The position numbers and the translations under genes were made by a program. 64,000 nucleotides of DNA from Candidatus Methylopumilus planktonicus (lineage in GTDB: Bacteria > Pseudomonadota > Gammaproteobacteria > Burkholderiales > Methylophilaceae). The notes under the pieces are model-generated. The model saw nothing but the letters and a program-made list of their open reading frames with translations, did not search any database and was not told the DNA's origin. Location of the stretch: contig NZ_LN827929.1 in NCBI RefSeq assembly GCF_000981505.1, positions 248,001 to 312,000 of the forward strand, in the 5' to 3' direction. This document shows, piece by piece, positions 16,040 through 24,900 of this stretch (position 1 is its first letter; every line of letters starts with the position of its first letter).

Positions 16040-16623
16040 AGTTAAGCAATATTCTTAAGTCAAGATTAAAGCTAATTGGTATTGCATTGTTATTTGTTGT
16101 GCCTGTAATTTATTCGTGGTACCAAGTTTTTTTTACAAATTTTAAGCCACATTCAAAGGGGGTTGAGCATGGACTCTTAATTAGCCCAATTATTCAGATT
16201 GGAGATTTAGAATTATATGAGCCGATAAGCAGTCAAACTCACCAATTAATTGGCAAATGGACATTGGTTTCTTTTGTTGGAAATAAATGTGACAAGGCGT
16301 GTGAATTCCAATTATATTCATTAAGACAAATTTGGCTTGCGTTAGGTAAAGATGGTAATAAAATTCAAAGGCTAGCTGTAGTCAAAGATAAAAATTTAAT
16401 TTCACCCGAACAGATTAAATTGAGCCAAGGCCAGCTTTTATTGAAAAATGATAGTGATTTAAAAGACAGACTTAACAATCAGTTTAAATCTTACCCATAC
16501 TTTGAGAGCGAGTCTATTTACCTCATAGATCCCTACGGTAATTTGATGATGCAATATAAAAAAGGAACAAATCCATCTGGAATGATTAAAGATCTAGAGC
16601 GATTAATAAGAATTTCAAAATAA
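16036..16623 (+). CDS. Sco-like membrane-anchored thioredoxin-fold protein
   Basis: A 195-residue protein starting at the ATG at 16036, which overlaps the SURF1 stop. An N-terminal transmembrane helix (about 11-30) precedes a thioredoxin-like domain with C85-D-K-A-C89, the CxxxC spacing of Sco1/SenC copper proteins. The downstream segment SESIYLIDPYGNLMMQY matches the Sco pattern, but the conserved Cu-ligand His that normally comes just before it is replaced by residues of FESES. It may act as a thiol-disulfide partner for CuA assembly rather than a copper carrier. It lies in the oxidase assembly block and its stop abuts the convergent TlpA-like gene. Confidence 0.75.
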   Translation: MKLSNILKSRLKLIGIALLFVVPVIYSWYQVFFTNFKPHSKGVEHGLLISPIIQIGDLELYEPISSQTHQLIGKWTLVSFVGNKCDKACEFQLYSLRQIWLALGKDGNKIQRLAVVKDKNLISPEQIKLSQGQLLLKNDSDLKDRLNNQFKSYPYFESESIYLIDPYGNLMMQYKKGTNPSGMIKDLERLIRISK

Positions 16624-17118
16624 TTAGGAATTAAGATGTTTTTTCAAAAGAGCATTTAATTTATTAAAATCTAACTCACCTATGACTTTATCAATGATTT
16701 TCCCATTTTTATCAACAAGTATTGAAGTTGGCGTAAGGCGAATGTTTTCAAATGATCGTGCAATTTGACCATTAACGTCTAACACAACAGGGAAAGGTAT
16801 TTTATTTTTTTGCGTAAAGTTTAAGACCTGATTTGGCGGGTCATAACTCATAGATATAGCGATAATTTCTAAACCTTGCCCTTTGAATTGATTGTAAGTA
16901 GCAACTAGACCCGGCATTTCTTTGATGCAGCCTGGACAATCGGTTGCCCAAAAGTTGATGATTGTGAAATTATTTTTAACTTGATAAAGCTTGATAGCCT
17001 CACCAGTGATTGAAGTAACTGCAATTTCAGGAACTTTTTTATTTGTAGTTGATAACAAAAAAAATAAGACTAGAAGAGTTAATAAAACGAGCAACAGCCA
17101 GATAGATTTTTTTGCCAT
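16624..17118 (-). CDS. TlpA/ResA-type membrane-anchored thiol:disulfide oxidoreductase
   Basis: A 164-residue protein with an N-terminal transmembrane anchor (residues about 5-23) and a thioredoxin-fold AhpC/TSA-Redoxin domain. The active site is C61-P-G-C64 in FWATDCPGCIKEMP, and the cis-Pro region is LTPTSILVDKNGKI. Such proteins reduce cysteines of apocytochromes c or of the CuA site in the periplasm. The position inside the cox assembly locus fits either substrate. It is convergent with the Sco-like gene (no gap between stops) and divergent from ctaA. Confidence 0.88.
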   Translation of the reverse strand: MAKKSIWLLLVLLTLLVLFFLLSTTNKKVPEIAVTSITGEAIKLYQVKNNFTIINFWATDCPGCIKEMPGLVATYNQFKGQGLEIIAISMSYDPPNQVLNFTQKNKIPFPVVLDVNGQIARSFENIRLTPTSILVDKNGKIIDKVIGELDFNKLNALLKKHLNS

Positions 17119-17208
17119 AATTGGGTGAATGTTATAATTCTTGCAAGTTAGAGGAATTATTTCCCTTTAGTCTAATCCATATTAATAAAATTATATAGAA
17201 ATTTAATT

Positions 17209-18204
17209 ATGAATCTTTTTAAAAAAATTACCTTTTTTACAACAGTTATGACATTTTGTTTAATTGTTTTAGGAGCCTATGTAAGGTTAGCGGATGCTGG
17301 TTTAGGTTGCCCAGACTGGCCAGGATGTTTTGGAACACTAACTGTTCCAGAAAGCCAAATGGCTATTGAAAAAGCCCAGCATACTTTTCCAGGCCAAGTT
17401 ATAGAAAATGACAAGGCTTGGAAAGAGATGGTTCATAGATATGTGGCAGGCCTATTGGGGCTTTTAATTTTAACAATTGGTTATTTAGCTTATAAAAATA
17501 AAAAATCTCTAAAAGTGAGTATCCTTGTTCCCTTCAGCCTTCTGGGCATTGTATTTTTTCAAGCTATGTTAGGAATGCTTACAGTTACACTTTTACTCAA
17601 GCCCATTATTGTAAGTGCGCATTTAATAGGCGGTATGACAACTTTAGCTTTACTTACATATATAAGTAACGAACATTACAACGAAAATTCAAAATTAATT
17701 CTAAAGCAAAGCATAATTTTTTATATGGCAAGGTTTGGCTTTATTTTGATTTTTATGCAAATTTTTTTAGGTGGCTGGACTAGCACTAATTATGCTGGTC
17801 TCGCTTGCACAGACTTTCCAACCTGCCATGGACAATGGATCCCTGATATGGACTTTAAGAATGCGTTTAATATTTTTAGAGATTTAGGTCAAACTTCTGA
17901 AGGGACTCCAATCAGTCTTAACGCTTTACAAGCAATTCAGTGGGTTCACAGAATAGGTGCTATAACTTTAGTTGTTTATTTTGGCTATTTATCATATGCA
18001 TTAATGAAATATAAACAATTGAGATCTGAGGCGATGTTGTTATTAGCTATATTAGCAGCCCAATTTATTATAGGAGTTGCTAACTTGATTCTTCATCTCC
18101 CAATGGTTTTAGCTGTTAGTCATAATCTAACAGCAGCTTTACTGGTCGTCATAATAACAATAATAAATGCAAAAATTAAAAAACAATATGCTTTGGCTCC
18201 TTAA
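17209..18204 (+). CDS. ctaA: Haem A synthase CtaA (COX15)
   Basis: A 331-residue protein with eight predicted transmembrane helices. The N-terminal signature GAYVRLADAGLGCPDWPGCFG includes the paired cysteines of the family, repeated in the second half as YAGLACTDFPTCHGQW. Conserved His residues in MVHRYVAG, SAHLIGG, QWVHRIGA and VSHNLTAA are the haem ligands. It oxidises the C8 methyl of haem O to a formyl group. It is followed by ctaB, which overlaps it and makes haem O, completing the haem A pathway. Confidence 0.96.
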   Translation: MNLFKKITFFTTVMTFCLIVLGAYVRLADAGLGCPDWPGCFGTLTVPESQMAIEKAQHTFPGQVIENDKAWKEMVHRYVAGLLGLLILTIGYLAYKNKKSLKVSILVPFSLLGIVFFQAMLGMLTVTLLLKPIIVSAHLIGGMTTLALLTYISNEHYNENSKLILKQSIIFYMARFGFILIFMQIFLGGWTSTNYAGLACTDFPTCHGQWIPDMDFKNAFNIFRDLGQTSEGTPISLNALQAIQWVHRIGAITLVVYFGYLSYALMKYKQLRSEAMLLLAILAAQFIIGVANLILHLPMVLAVSHNLTAALLVVIITIINAKIKKQYALAP

Positions 18205-19096
18205 AAAAAATACTTTGAATCTTCGGATTGATTTAAAGAATTTTTTAGTTCTTTGTAAGTTACGAGTTAATTCTCTTATTGTTTTTACTGCTGTAATTGG
18301 AATGTTTTTATCTACCCCCGGTATGGTGCCATTTAATGTATTACTAAGTTCTATTCTTGGCATTGGTTTTGTATCGTGTGCAGCAGCAGCTTTTAATTGC
18401 TTAATTGAACAAAAAATAGATGCAGTGATGGCAAGAACAAAAGGAAGGCCTATTGGAACAGGACAATTGTCATCCGAACGTACTACAGTTTATGCAAGTA
18501 TTCTGGGGGGTGTTGGATTAGCCATTCTTTATTATTACGTGAACTCCTTGACAATGTGGCTTACTCTTGCAACTTTTTTCTCTTACTCCGTCATTTATAC
18601 AATTTTCCTCAAGCCTGCTACGCCAATGAATATTGTTATTGGTGGCGCTTCTGGTGCTATGCCGCCTATTCTTGGGTGGGCAGCGGTTAATAATACTGTT
18701 GGACCGGAAGCACTAATACTATTTTTAATTATTTTCTGTTGGACGCCACCTCATTTTTGGGCATTAGCACTTTATCGGAGAAATGATTATGCAAAAGTAG
18801 GTATACCAATGCTGCCTGTCACACACGGCGAATCTTTTACATTGTTGCAAATTGTTCTATATACAATCATTTTGATTATTGTGACTATGGCGCCATTTAG
18901 TCTTGGCATGAGTGGGCTTATTTATTTAATTTGTGCCACTATTCTTAATGCTGTTTTCTTGTATTATGTAATTATGCTTTTTAAAAATTACTCAGATAAG
19001 TTGTCCATGAAAACATTTAGATATTCTATTATTTATTTAAGCCTAATTTTTTCTGCGATGTTAATTGATCATTATTTTAAATTTACTCTTTATTAA
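18188..19096 (+). CDS. ctaB: Protoheme IX farnesyltransferase CtaB (haem O synthase)
   Basis: A UbiA-superfamily prenyltransferase of about 302 residues with nine membrane helices. The prenyl-diphosphate binding motif appears as NCLIEQKIDAVMARTKGRP and the second Asp-rich region as YRRNDYAKVGIPMLPV; PPHFWALALYRR is characteristic of CtaB. It attaches farnesyl to protohaem. Start choice is uncertain: ATGs at 18167 and 18188 both lie inside the ctaA end and neither has a clear ribosome site; the later one gives the more usual short N-terminus. Confidence 0.95.
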   Translation: MLWLLKKNTLNLRIDLKNFLVLCKLRVNSLIVFTAVIGMFLSTPGMVPFNVLLSSILGIGFVSCAAAAFNCLIEQKIDAVMARTKGRPIGTGQLSSERTTVYASILGGVGLAILYYYVNSLTMWLTLATFFSYSVIYTIFLKPATPMNIVIGGASGAMPPILGWAAVNNTVGPEALILFLIIFCWTPPHFWALALYRRNDYAKVGIPMLPVTHGESFTLLQIVLYTIILIIVTMAPFSLGMSGLIYLICATILNAVFLYYVIMLFKNYSDKLSMKTFRYSIIYLSLIFSAMLIDHYFKFTLY

Positions 19097-19116
19097 GATT
19101 ACAAAAGGATAGTTAA

Positions 19117-19590
19117 ATGAGTTTAGAAAAAGAAAAAAATGTTTTATTTGAGTTAATGGCAATTATTGTCGGAGCAGTCGTAGGGGGAATTTTATTCATT
19201 TTATTCATAACCTATGATTTTAAGAGTGCCACTAGCTCTAATGTTATGGTGGAAAGTAAAATTAAAGAAAATATTCAGCCCGTTGCAAAGGTAGAATTAG
19301 CTCAGGCAGTTGCACAAGGAGCAGCTTCAGGGGGTAAATCAGGAGAGGAAGTCTACAAAGCTGTTTGTTTGACGTGCCATCAAGCTGGTATATTAAATTC
19401 TCCAAAACTTGGTGATGTACAAACTTGGGCTCCAAGAATAGCTCAAGGTTATGAAACACTCGTTCAGCATGCCATTAAAGGAATTCGCTCTATGCCAGCA
19501 AAAGGGGGCAATGCATCTTTGTCTGATAATGAAGTTGCAAGTGCAGTCTTATATATGACGAACTCATCAGGTGCTAACTTTAAAAAATAA
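19117..19590 (+). CDS. Membrane-anchored cytochrome c (cytochrome c5-like)
   Basis: A 157-residue protein with an N-terminal membrane helix (about 13-34), an Ala/Gln-rich linker, and a single class I cytochrome c domain: C84-L-T-C87-H88 and the axial Met in IKGIRSMPAKGG. The compact domain with the MPAKGG-x-SLSD segment is typical of the cytochrome c5 family. It probably shuttles electrons to the terminal oxidase, fitting its place at the end of the cox/haem A locus. The Ala-rich linker would let the haem domain reach its partners in the periplasm. Confidence 0.88.
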   Translation: MSLEKEKNVLFELMAIIVGAVVGGILFILFITYDFKSATSSNVMVESKIKENIQPVAKVELAQAVAQGAASGGKSGEEVYKAVCLTCHQAGILNSPKLGDVQTWAPRIAQGYETLVQHAIKGIRSMPAKGGNASLSDNEVASAVLYMTNSSGANFKK

Positions 19591-19596
19591 ATATTC

Positions 19597-20409
19597 ATGG
19601 CAATTTACGCAATTGGCGATATCCAAGGTTGCTACTATTCTTTTCTAGACCTTCTAAAAATAATTAAATTTAAACGCGGCAGAGATCAACTTTGGCTCGC
19701 GGGCGATTTGATTAATCGTGGCAATGGATCGCTGGAAATATTGAGATGGTGCTATAAAAATAAATCGTCAGTGACCGCTGTTTTAGGCAATCACGATCTT
19801 CACGCATTAGCTATCAAATATAAGGTTATTGAGCCAGATGACGAAGATACTTTATCTCGTCTTCTTAAAGCAAAAGACTCAGATCTACTTTTTAAATGGT
19901 TGCGATCTCTCCCCTTAGTTCATTACGAAAAAAAACACTTAATGGTTCATGCGGGTTTAATGCCTCAGTGGACCGTTAAGGACGCTCTAAAATTCTCAAA
20001 AGAAGTAAGCGTGCAACTCCGCAGTAAAAAATATGTAGAATTTTTATCTTCCATATATGGCAATAAGCCGGATAAATGGTCTAGTACCTTAAGTAAGAAT
20101 GATAAAGCCAGAATTATTATTAATGCGACTACGAGGTTGAGGGCTTTGTCTTCAGATGGAGCTATTGATTTTACCTATAAAGGTGAACTTAAGAATATGC
20201 CTAAAAAGTTAAAAGCTTGGTTTGATTTTCCTAAAAGAAAAACCAAAGATAATATTATTATTTTTGGTCATTGGTCAGCTTTAGGCCTTGTTACACGAGG
20301 AGATATTTATTCCATTGATACTGGCTGTGTTTGGGGAAGAGCTTTAACAGCCATCAGGCTTGATGATAAGACAGTATTTTCTGTAAAAGCTAACTCAAAA
20401 GATATCTAA
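19597..20409 (+). CDS. apaH: Symmetrical bis(5'-nucleosyl)-tetraphosphatase ApaH
   Basis: A 270-residue metallophosphatase with the three PPP-family motifs: GDIQGC (residues 6-11), GDLINRG and GNHD. The start MAIYAIGDIQGC is canonical for ApaH. It splits Ap4A into two ADP and, in E. coli, also removes Np4 caps from RNA. It begins six bases after the cytochrome gene and is convergent with the PfkB kinase gene, whose stop abuts it. Length is normal. Confidence 0.96.
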   Translation: MAIYAIGDIQGCYYSFLDLLKIIKFKRGRDQLWLAGDLINRGNGSLEILRWCYKNKSSVTAVLGNHDLHALAIKYKVIEPDDEDTLSRLLKAKDSDLLFKWLRSLPLVHYEKKHLMVHAGLMPQWTVKDALKFSKEVSVQLRSKKYVEFLSSIYGNKPDKWSSTLSKNDKARIIINATTRLRALSSDGAIDFTYKGELKNMPKKLKAWFDFPKRKTKDNIIIFGHWSALGLVTRGDIYSIDTGCVWGRALTAIRLDDKTVFSVKANSKDI

Positions 20410-21345
20410 TTAATTATTTTCTTCGATTAATTTTTTTGTATAAAGTTTTTCAATATCGTCACGGGATGGGCGATGATTTTGGCCACCTTGATTTTGAATT
20501 TTAATTGCGCCCATCACAGAAGCTAACCGACCAGCAGATTGCCAATCCCATTTCTTAGAAATGCCATAGAGAAGGCCTGCACGATAAGCGTCGCCACATC
20601 CTGTAGGATCAATAGTTGATTCAACCTTAATGGGTTCAATCTTATATATTTTATGGCCAGCATAAATGACTGAGCCTTCTGCACCCATAGTCACAATTAA
20701 TGCCTCTACTTTTCTAGAAATTTCTTCTATAGAAAGAGAGGTTTTTTCAGACAAGAGAGTTGCTTCGTAGTCATTCACTGCAATATATGAAGCGTCATCA
20801 ATAAACTCTAAAAGCTCTTCGCGATCAAACATTGGCAGCCCCTGCCCAGGGTCAAACATAAAGGGAATATTAAGCGCCTTACATTCTTTGGCGTGATTTA
20901 TCATGCCATCTTTCCCATCTGGCGCAATGATCGCCAAGCATACATCTTTCAATTCTTTAATTTTATTCTGGTGAGATTCCACCATGGCGCCTGGATGAAA
21001 AGCTGTAATTTGATTGTCACTTAGATCAGTCGTAATATATGCTTGCGCTGTATAAAGACTCTTAATTTCCTTGATATATGAAGCATCAATTCCATTTTGA
21101 TTAAGCCAGTCAAAATAAACCGAAAAGTCGCTACCTACTGTTGCCATAATGACTGGATTTTCATCGAGAAGCTTAAGATTGTATGCAATATTTCCTGCAG
21201 TACCGCCAAATTCTTTTCTAAGTTCTGGCACATAAAAAGCCACACTTAATTTATGAATGCTTTCAGGTAGGATATGGTTTTTAAATTGGTCCTTGAATAC
21301 CATAATGGTATCGAAAGCCATGGAGCCGCAGATGAGTATACTCAT
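20410..21345 (-). CDS. PfkB family sugar/nucleoside kinase (adenosine kinase-like)
   Basis: A 311-residue ribokinase-fold enzyme. The N-terminal motif GGTAGNIAYNL and the C-terminal anion-hole motif DPTGCGDAYRAGLLYG, with the catalytic Asp in GCGD, are intact. Closest in memory are the betaproteobacterial kinases annotated as adenosine kinase; the substrate cannot be proved from sequence. It overlaps the upstream hemJ gene by four bases, so the two are probably translated together. Its partner is haem-related, but no functional link is obvious. Confidence 0.85.
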   Translation of the reverse strand: MSILICGSMAFDTIMVFKDQFKNHILPESIHKLSVAFYVPELRKEFGGTAGNIAYNLKLLDENPVIMATVGSDFSVYFDWLNQNGIDASYIKEIKSLYTAQAYITTDLSDNQITAFHPGAMVESHQNKIKELKDVCLAIIAPDGKDGMINHAKECKALNIPFMFDPGQGLPMFDREELLEFIDDASYIAVNDYEATLLSEKTSLSIEEISRKVEALIVTMGAEGSVIYAGHKIYKIEPIKVESTIDPTGCGDAYRAGLLYGISKKWDWQSAGRLASVMGAIKIQNQGGQNHRPSRDDIEKLYTKKLIEENN

Positions 21346-21755
21346 GCTGGTTTAAATTCGACTAAGTAAATGATGGCAACAAGAGCTATTACAGGCACTT
21401 CATTAAACCATCGAAAATAGATATGGCTATGCTTATTTTTATTGTTTTTAAAATCAATAAGATGTTTAAAGCATAGATAGTGATAAGCCAACAATAAGAT
21501 TACGAGACCTATTTTAATTTGAAGCCATTGTTCAGTTACGCCATAAAGACCCCAAAGCCACACTCCGAAAAGTATCGTTAAAAAAGCGCCGGGTGTCATG
21601 ATCCCGAAAAAAAGCTTTCTTTCCATGACTTTGAATCTTTCATGGCTAATTTTATCTTTACTCATGGCGTGGTAAACAAAGAGTCTCGGCAAATAAAAAA
21701 GGCCAGCAAACCAAGTCACCATAAATATAATATGAAGAGTTTTTATCCAGAGCAT
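21342..21755 (-). CDS. hemJ: Protoporphyrinogen IX oxidase HemJ
   Basis: A 137-residue, four-helix membrane protein. It has the invariant H8 (MLWIKTLH), the basic residue K81 in the third helix (WLQIKIGL) and the WFAGLFYLPRLFVYHA signature of the HemJ/UPF0093 family. HemJ oxidises protoporphyrinogen IX to protoporphyrin IX, replacing HemG or HemY in many proteobacteria. It complements the nearby haem A genes. The start is separated by about 200 bases from the divergent FAD/Fe-S oxidoreductase. Confidence 0.93.
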   Translation of the reverse strand: MLWIKTLHIIFMVTWFAGLFYLPRLFVYHAMSKDKISHERFKVMERKLFFGIMTPGAFLTILFGVWLWGLYGVTEQWLQIKIGLVILLLAYHYLCFKHLIDFKNNKNKHSHIYFRWFNEVPVIALVAIIYLVEFKPA

Positions 21756-21884
21756 TTTGAGTGTATTTGAGAAATTAATCTGAACTTTATTAAAGGTATT
21801 AGGTTCATAAAATGGAAAGAAACAGGCCCTTTAAACCGAGTAAATTGAGCTCATATTTTAACTGAATTTTCTGCCTAAAGTTCA

Positions 21885-21901
21885 ATAACCCTATGGGTTA
21901 T
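21885..21901. promoter_or_regulatory. Perfect palindrome, candidate operator
   Basis: ATAACCC-TAT-GGGTTAT is a perfect seven-base inverted repeat with a three-base centre in the hemJ / FAD oxidoreductase intergenic region. It ends five bases before a possible -35 (TTGTTA, 21906-21911), so it sits where a regulator would bind. It has no T tract and is unlikely to be a terminator. Confidence 0.45.
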
Positions 21902-21905
21902 AACG

Positions 21906-21934
21906 TTGTTAGCAATTCTGCTCCATGATATGCT
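21906..21934 (+). promoter_or_regulatory. Possible promoter of the FAD/Fe-S oxidoreductase
   Basis: TTGTTA (21906-21911) and TATGCT (21929-21934) are spaced by 17 bases and lie 25 bases before the ATG at 21959. Each matches four of six consensus bases. Confidence 0.4.
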
Positions 21935-21958
21935 CATGCTTAAATTAAATTTATTTAA

Positions 21959-24900
21959 ATGAACGCCCCAATACTCAAATCTATTTTTAAAACTCAACCA
22001 TTTCCAGTCAATCGATTGCGTGAAATACCCTATAACTATACTTCGTTCTCAGACCGAGAAATCGTCATTCGATTCTTGGGGGAAAATATATGGAACATCC
22101 TGAATGAATTGAGAGACGAAAGAAAGACAGGCCGATCTGCTCGGATGCTTTTCGAGGTACTGGGAGATTTGTGGGTAGTTAATAGAAATCCTTATCTTCA
22201 AGATGATCTTTTAGAAAATCCGAAGCGACTTAAAGCATTAGTGGATGCTATGTATCATCGTATCCATTCGATTGGTGAGCGAAGTTCAGGCAATGACAAA
22301 GTCATGGAGCTTTCTGAAGCAGCGCATAAAGCAGTTAAGACTTTCGAAAACGATTTCAAGTTGGTCAAAAAATTTAGAAGAAAAATTTTTTCTAAATTAA
22401 AAAAAATTACCAAAAAAGATAATATTCAATTTGATGGATTAGCAAGAGTATCTCATGTGACTGATGCAACAGATTGGAGAGTTGAATACCCATTTGTCGT
22501 AATTAACCCAGATCACGAAGAAGAGATAGCGCAAATTGTTAAAGCTTGTATTGACCTTGAGTTAACCATTATTCCTCGAGGGGGAGGTACAGGTTACACC
22601 GGCGGTGCTATTCCGCTCACCCCATTCTCAGCAGTCATTAATACCGAAAAACTTGATGATATAAGCAATGTCGAATATCAAAATTTGCCTGGCGTCAGTG
22701 AGCGTGTGCCTGTTGTGAGATGCGGAGCAGGGGTTGTTACAAGACGCGCTATGGAAATGGCAACGAATAGTGGGCTTGAATTTGCTTGCGATCCGACATC
22801 AGCAGATGCGTCTTGCATTGGTGGAAATATTGCAGTGAATGCTGGTGGTAAGAAAGCAGTACTTTGGGGTACAGCTCTAGATAACCTAGCTTCTTGGAAA
22901 ATGGTTGACCCTGATGGCAACTGGGTTGAGATCGAGAGATTAGATCATAATCTTGGCAAAATTCACTATGTAGATTTGGTGCGTTTTAAAATTAGTCGAT
23001 ATAAGCCTGACGGCAAAGAATTAATTGCAGAGCCAGAAGTTTTAGAAATACCTGGAAGTAGTTTTAGAAAAATTGGATTAGGGAAAGATGTAACCGATAA
23101 ATTTTTGAGTGGGCTTCCTGGCGTTCAAAAAGAAGGTTGTGATGGACTCATCACATCTGGCACTTTCATTCTGCATAAGATGCCTAAGTACGTTAGAACA
23201 GTTTGTTTAGAATTTTTTGGCAATGTCTCCCATTCTGTACCCGCAATTGTAGAAATTAAGGATTATTTAGATCAATCAGATAGTACGCTCTTGGCGGGAT
23301 TAGAGCATATGGACGAGCGCTATATTAAAGCTGTTGGGTATAGCACCAAAGCTGCAAGGCAAGAACGTCCTCGCATGGTTTTAATCGCAGACATTGCAAG
23401 TGATGATGAAGATGCTGTAGGGTTGTCAGCCTCTCAAATTGTACAAATAGCTAATTCAAGAAATGGTGAGGGTTTTATAGCAGTTTCAGCAGACGCTAGA
23501 AAACGTTTTTGGCTCGATCGTGCAAGAACAGCTGCAATTGCAAAACACACAAATGCATTTAAGATCAATGAAGATGTTGTGATTCCTCTTCCTAAGCTTG
23601 GAGAATACTCTGATGGTATTGAAAGAATTAATATCGAGCTTTCAATTAAAAATAAATTAAAACTTTTAGATGAATTAGAAACTTTCATTGAGCATGATAA
23701 ATTTATTTATGAAGAAGAAGGATTAAACTCTGATCCAGAATTAACCCAAGTGAAGCAAAAAATGAGTATTGATTTGATTCATGGGTTAAGAGAAAAATGG
23801 GGCCAGATGCTGGACAATCTTGATAGCCCACCCTCGACGCTGCTTGAAAGCAATAATGATATTGAAGGGAAATATGAAAGTATATTTAGAGCGCTTCAGT
23901 CTTATGAGCTAAGAATTTCTTGGAAAAGAGAACTCAAAGACCCTCTCCATGAAATTTTTAACGGAAGAGAGTACCAAGGTTTTTTACTAAAACTAGATCA
24001 AATACATAAAAATACCTTAAAGAGTAGGGTATTTATAGCACTTCATATGCACGCCGGTGATGGTAATGTGCATACCAACATTCCTGTTAATTCTGATGAT
24101 TATCAAATGATGCAAGAAGCGCGCGACTCTGTCGTAAGAGTCATGAGCCTTGCTAAAAGTCTCAATGGTGTTATTTCTGGTGAACATGGCATTGGCATTA
24201 CAAAAATGGAATTTTTAGATGAAGGTACAATTCAAGCCTTTGAGAAATATAAAAATAAAGTAGATCCCTTTGGGCATTTTAATAAAGGTAAATTGCTTCC
24301 AGGTTCTGGCTTAGAGAATGCTTATACACCAAGCTTTGGATTGTTAGAGCAAGAATCTATCATCATGGAACAATCTGCTATTGGGGAAATAGCAGATTCA
24401 ATCAGTGACTGTTTACGTTGTGGTAAATGTAAGCCTGTATGCACAACACATGTGCCTAGGTCTAATTTACTTTATAGCCCAAGAAATAAAATTTTAGCGA
24501 CTTCATTGCTTATAGAAGCATTTTTATATGAAGAACAAACAAGACGTGGTATTTCGATTAAGCATTTCGATGAATTTAACGATGTTGCTGATCATTGCAC
24601 TGTTTGCCATAAATGCCTTAACCCTTGCCCAGTTGATATCGATTTTGGTGAAGTATCTATTGCTATGCGAAATTTCTTAAGAGAGCAGGGTAAGCGTCAC
24701 TTTAGCCCAGGCACAGCATTAGCGATGAGTTATCTCAACATGAAAGATCCAGTCACCATTAAAATTATGAGAACTTTAATGGTCGATGTTGGATACAAAG
24801 TTCAACAAGCTGGCCATCACTTATTAAAAAAACTCGGCACTATTAATTTTTTCAAAAATAATCCACCTTCAACTATTGGTAAAGCGCCGATCAAGTCTCA

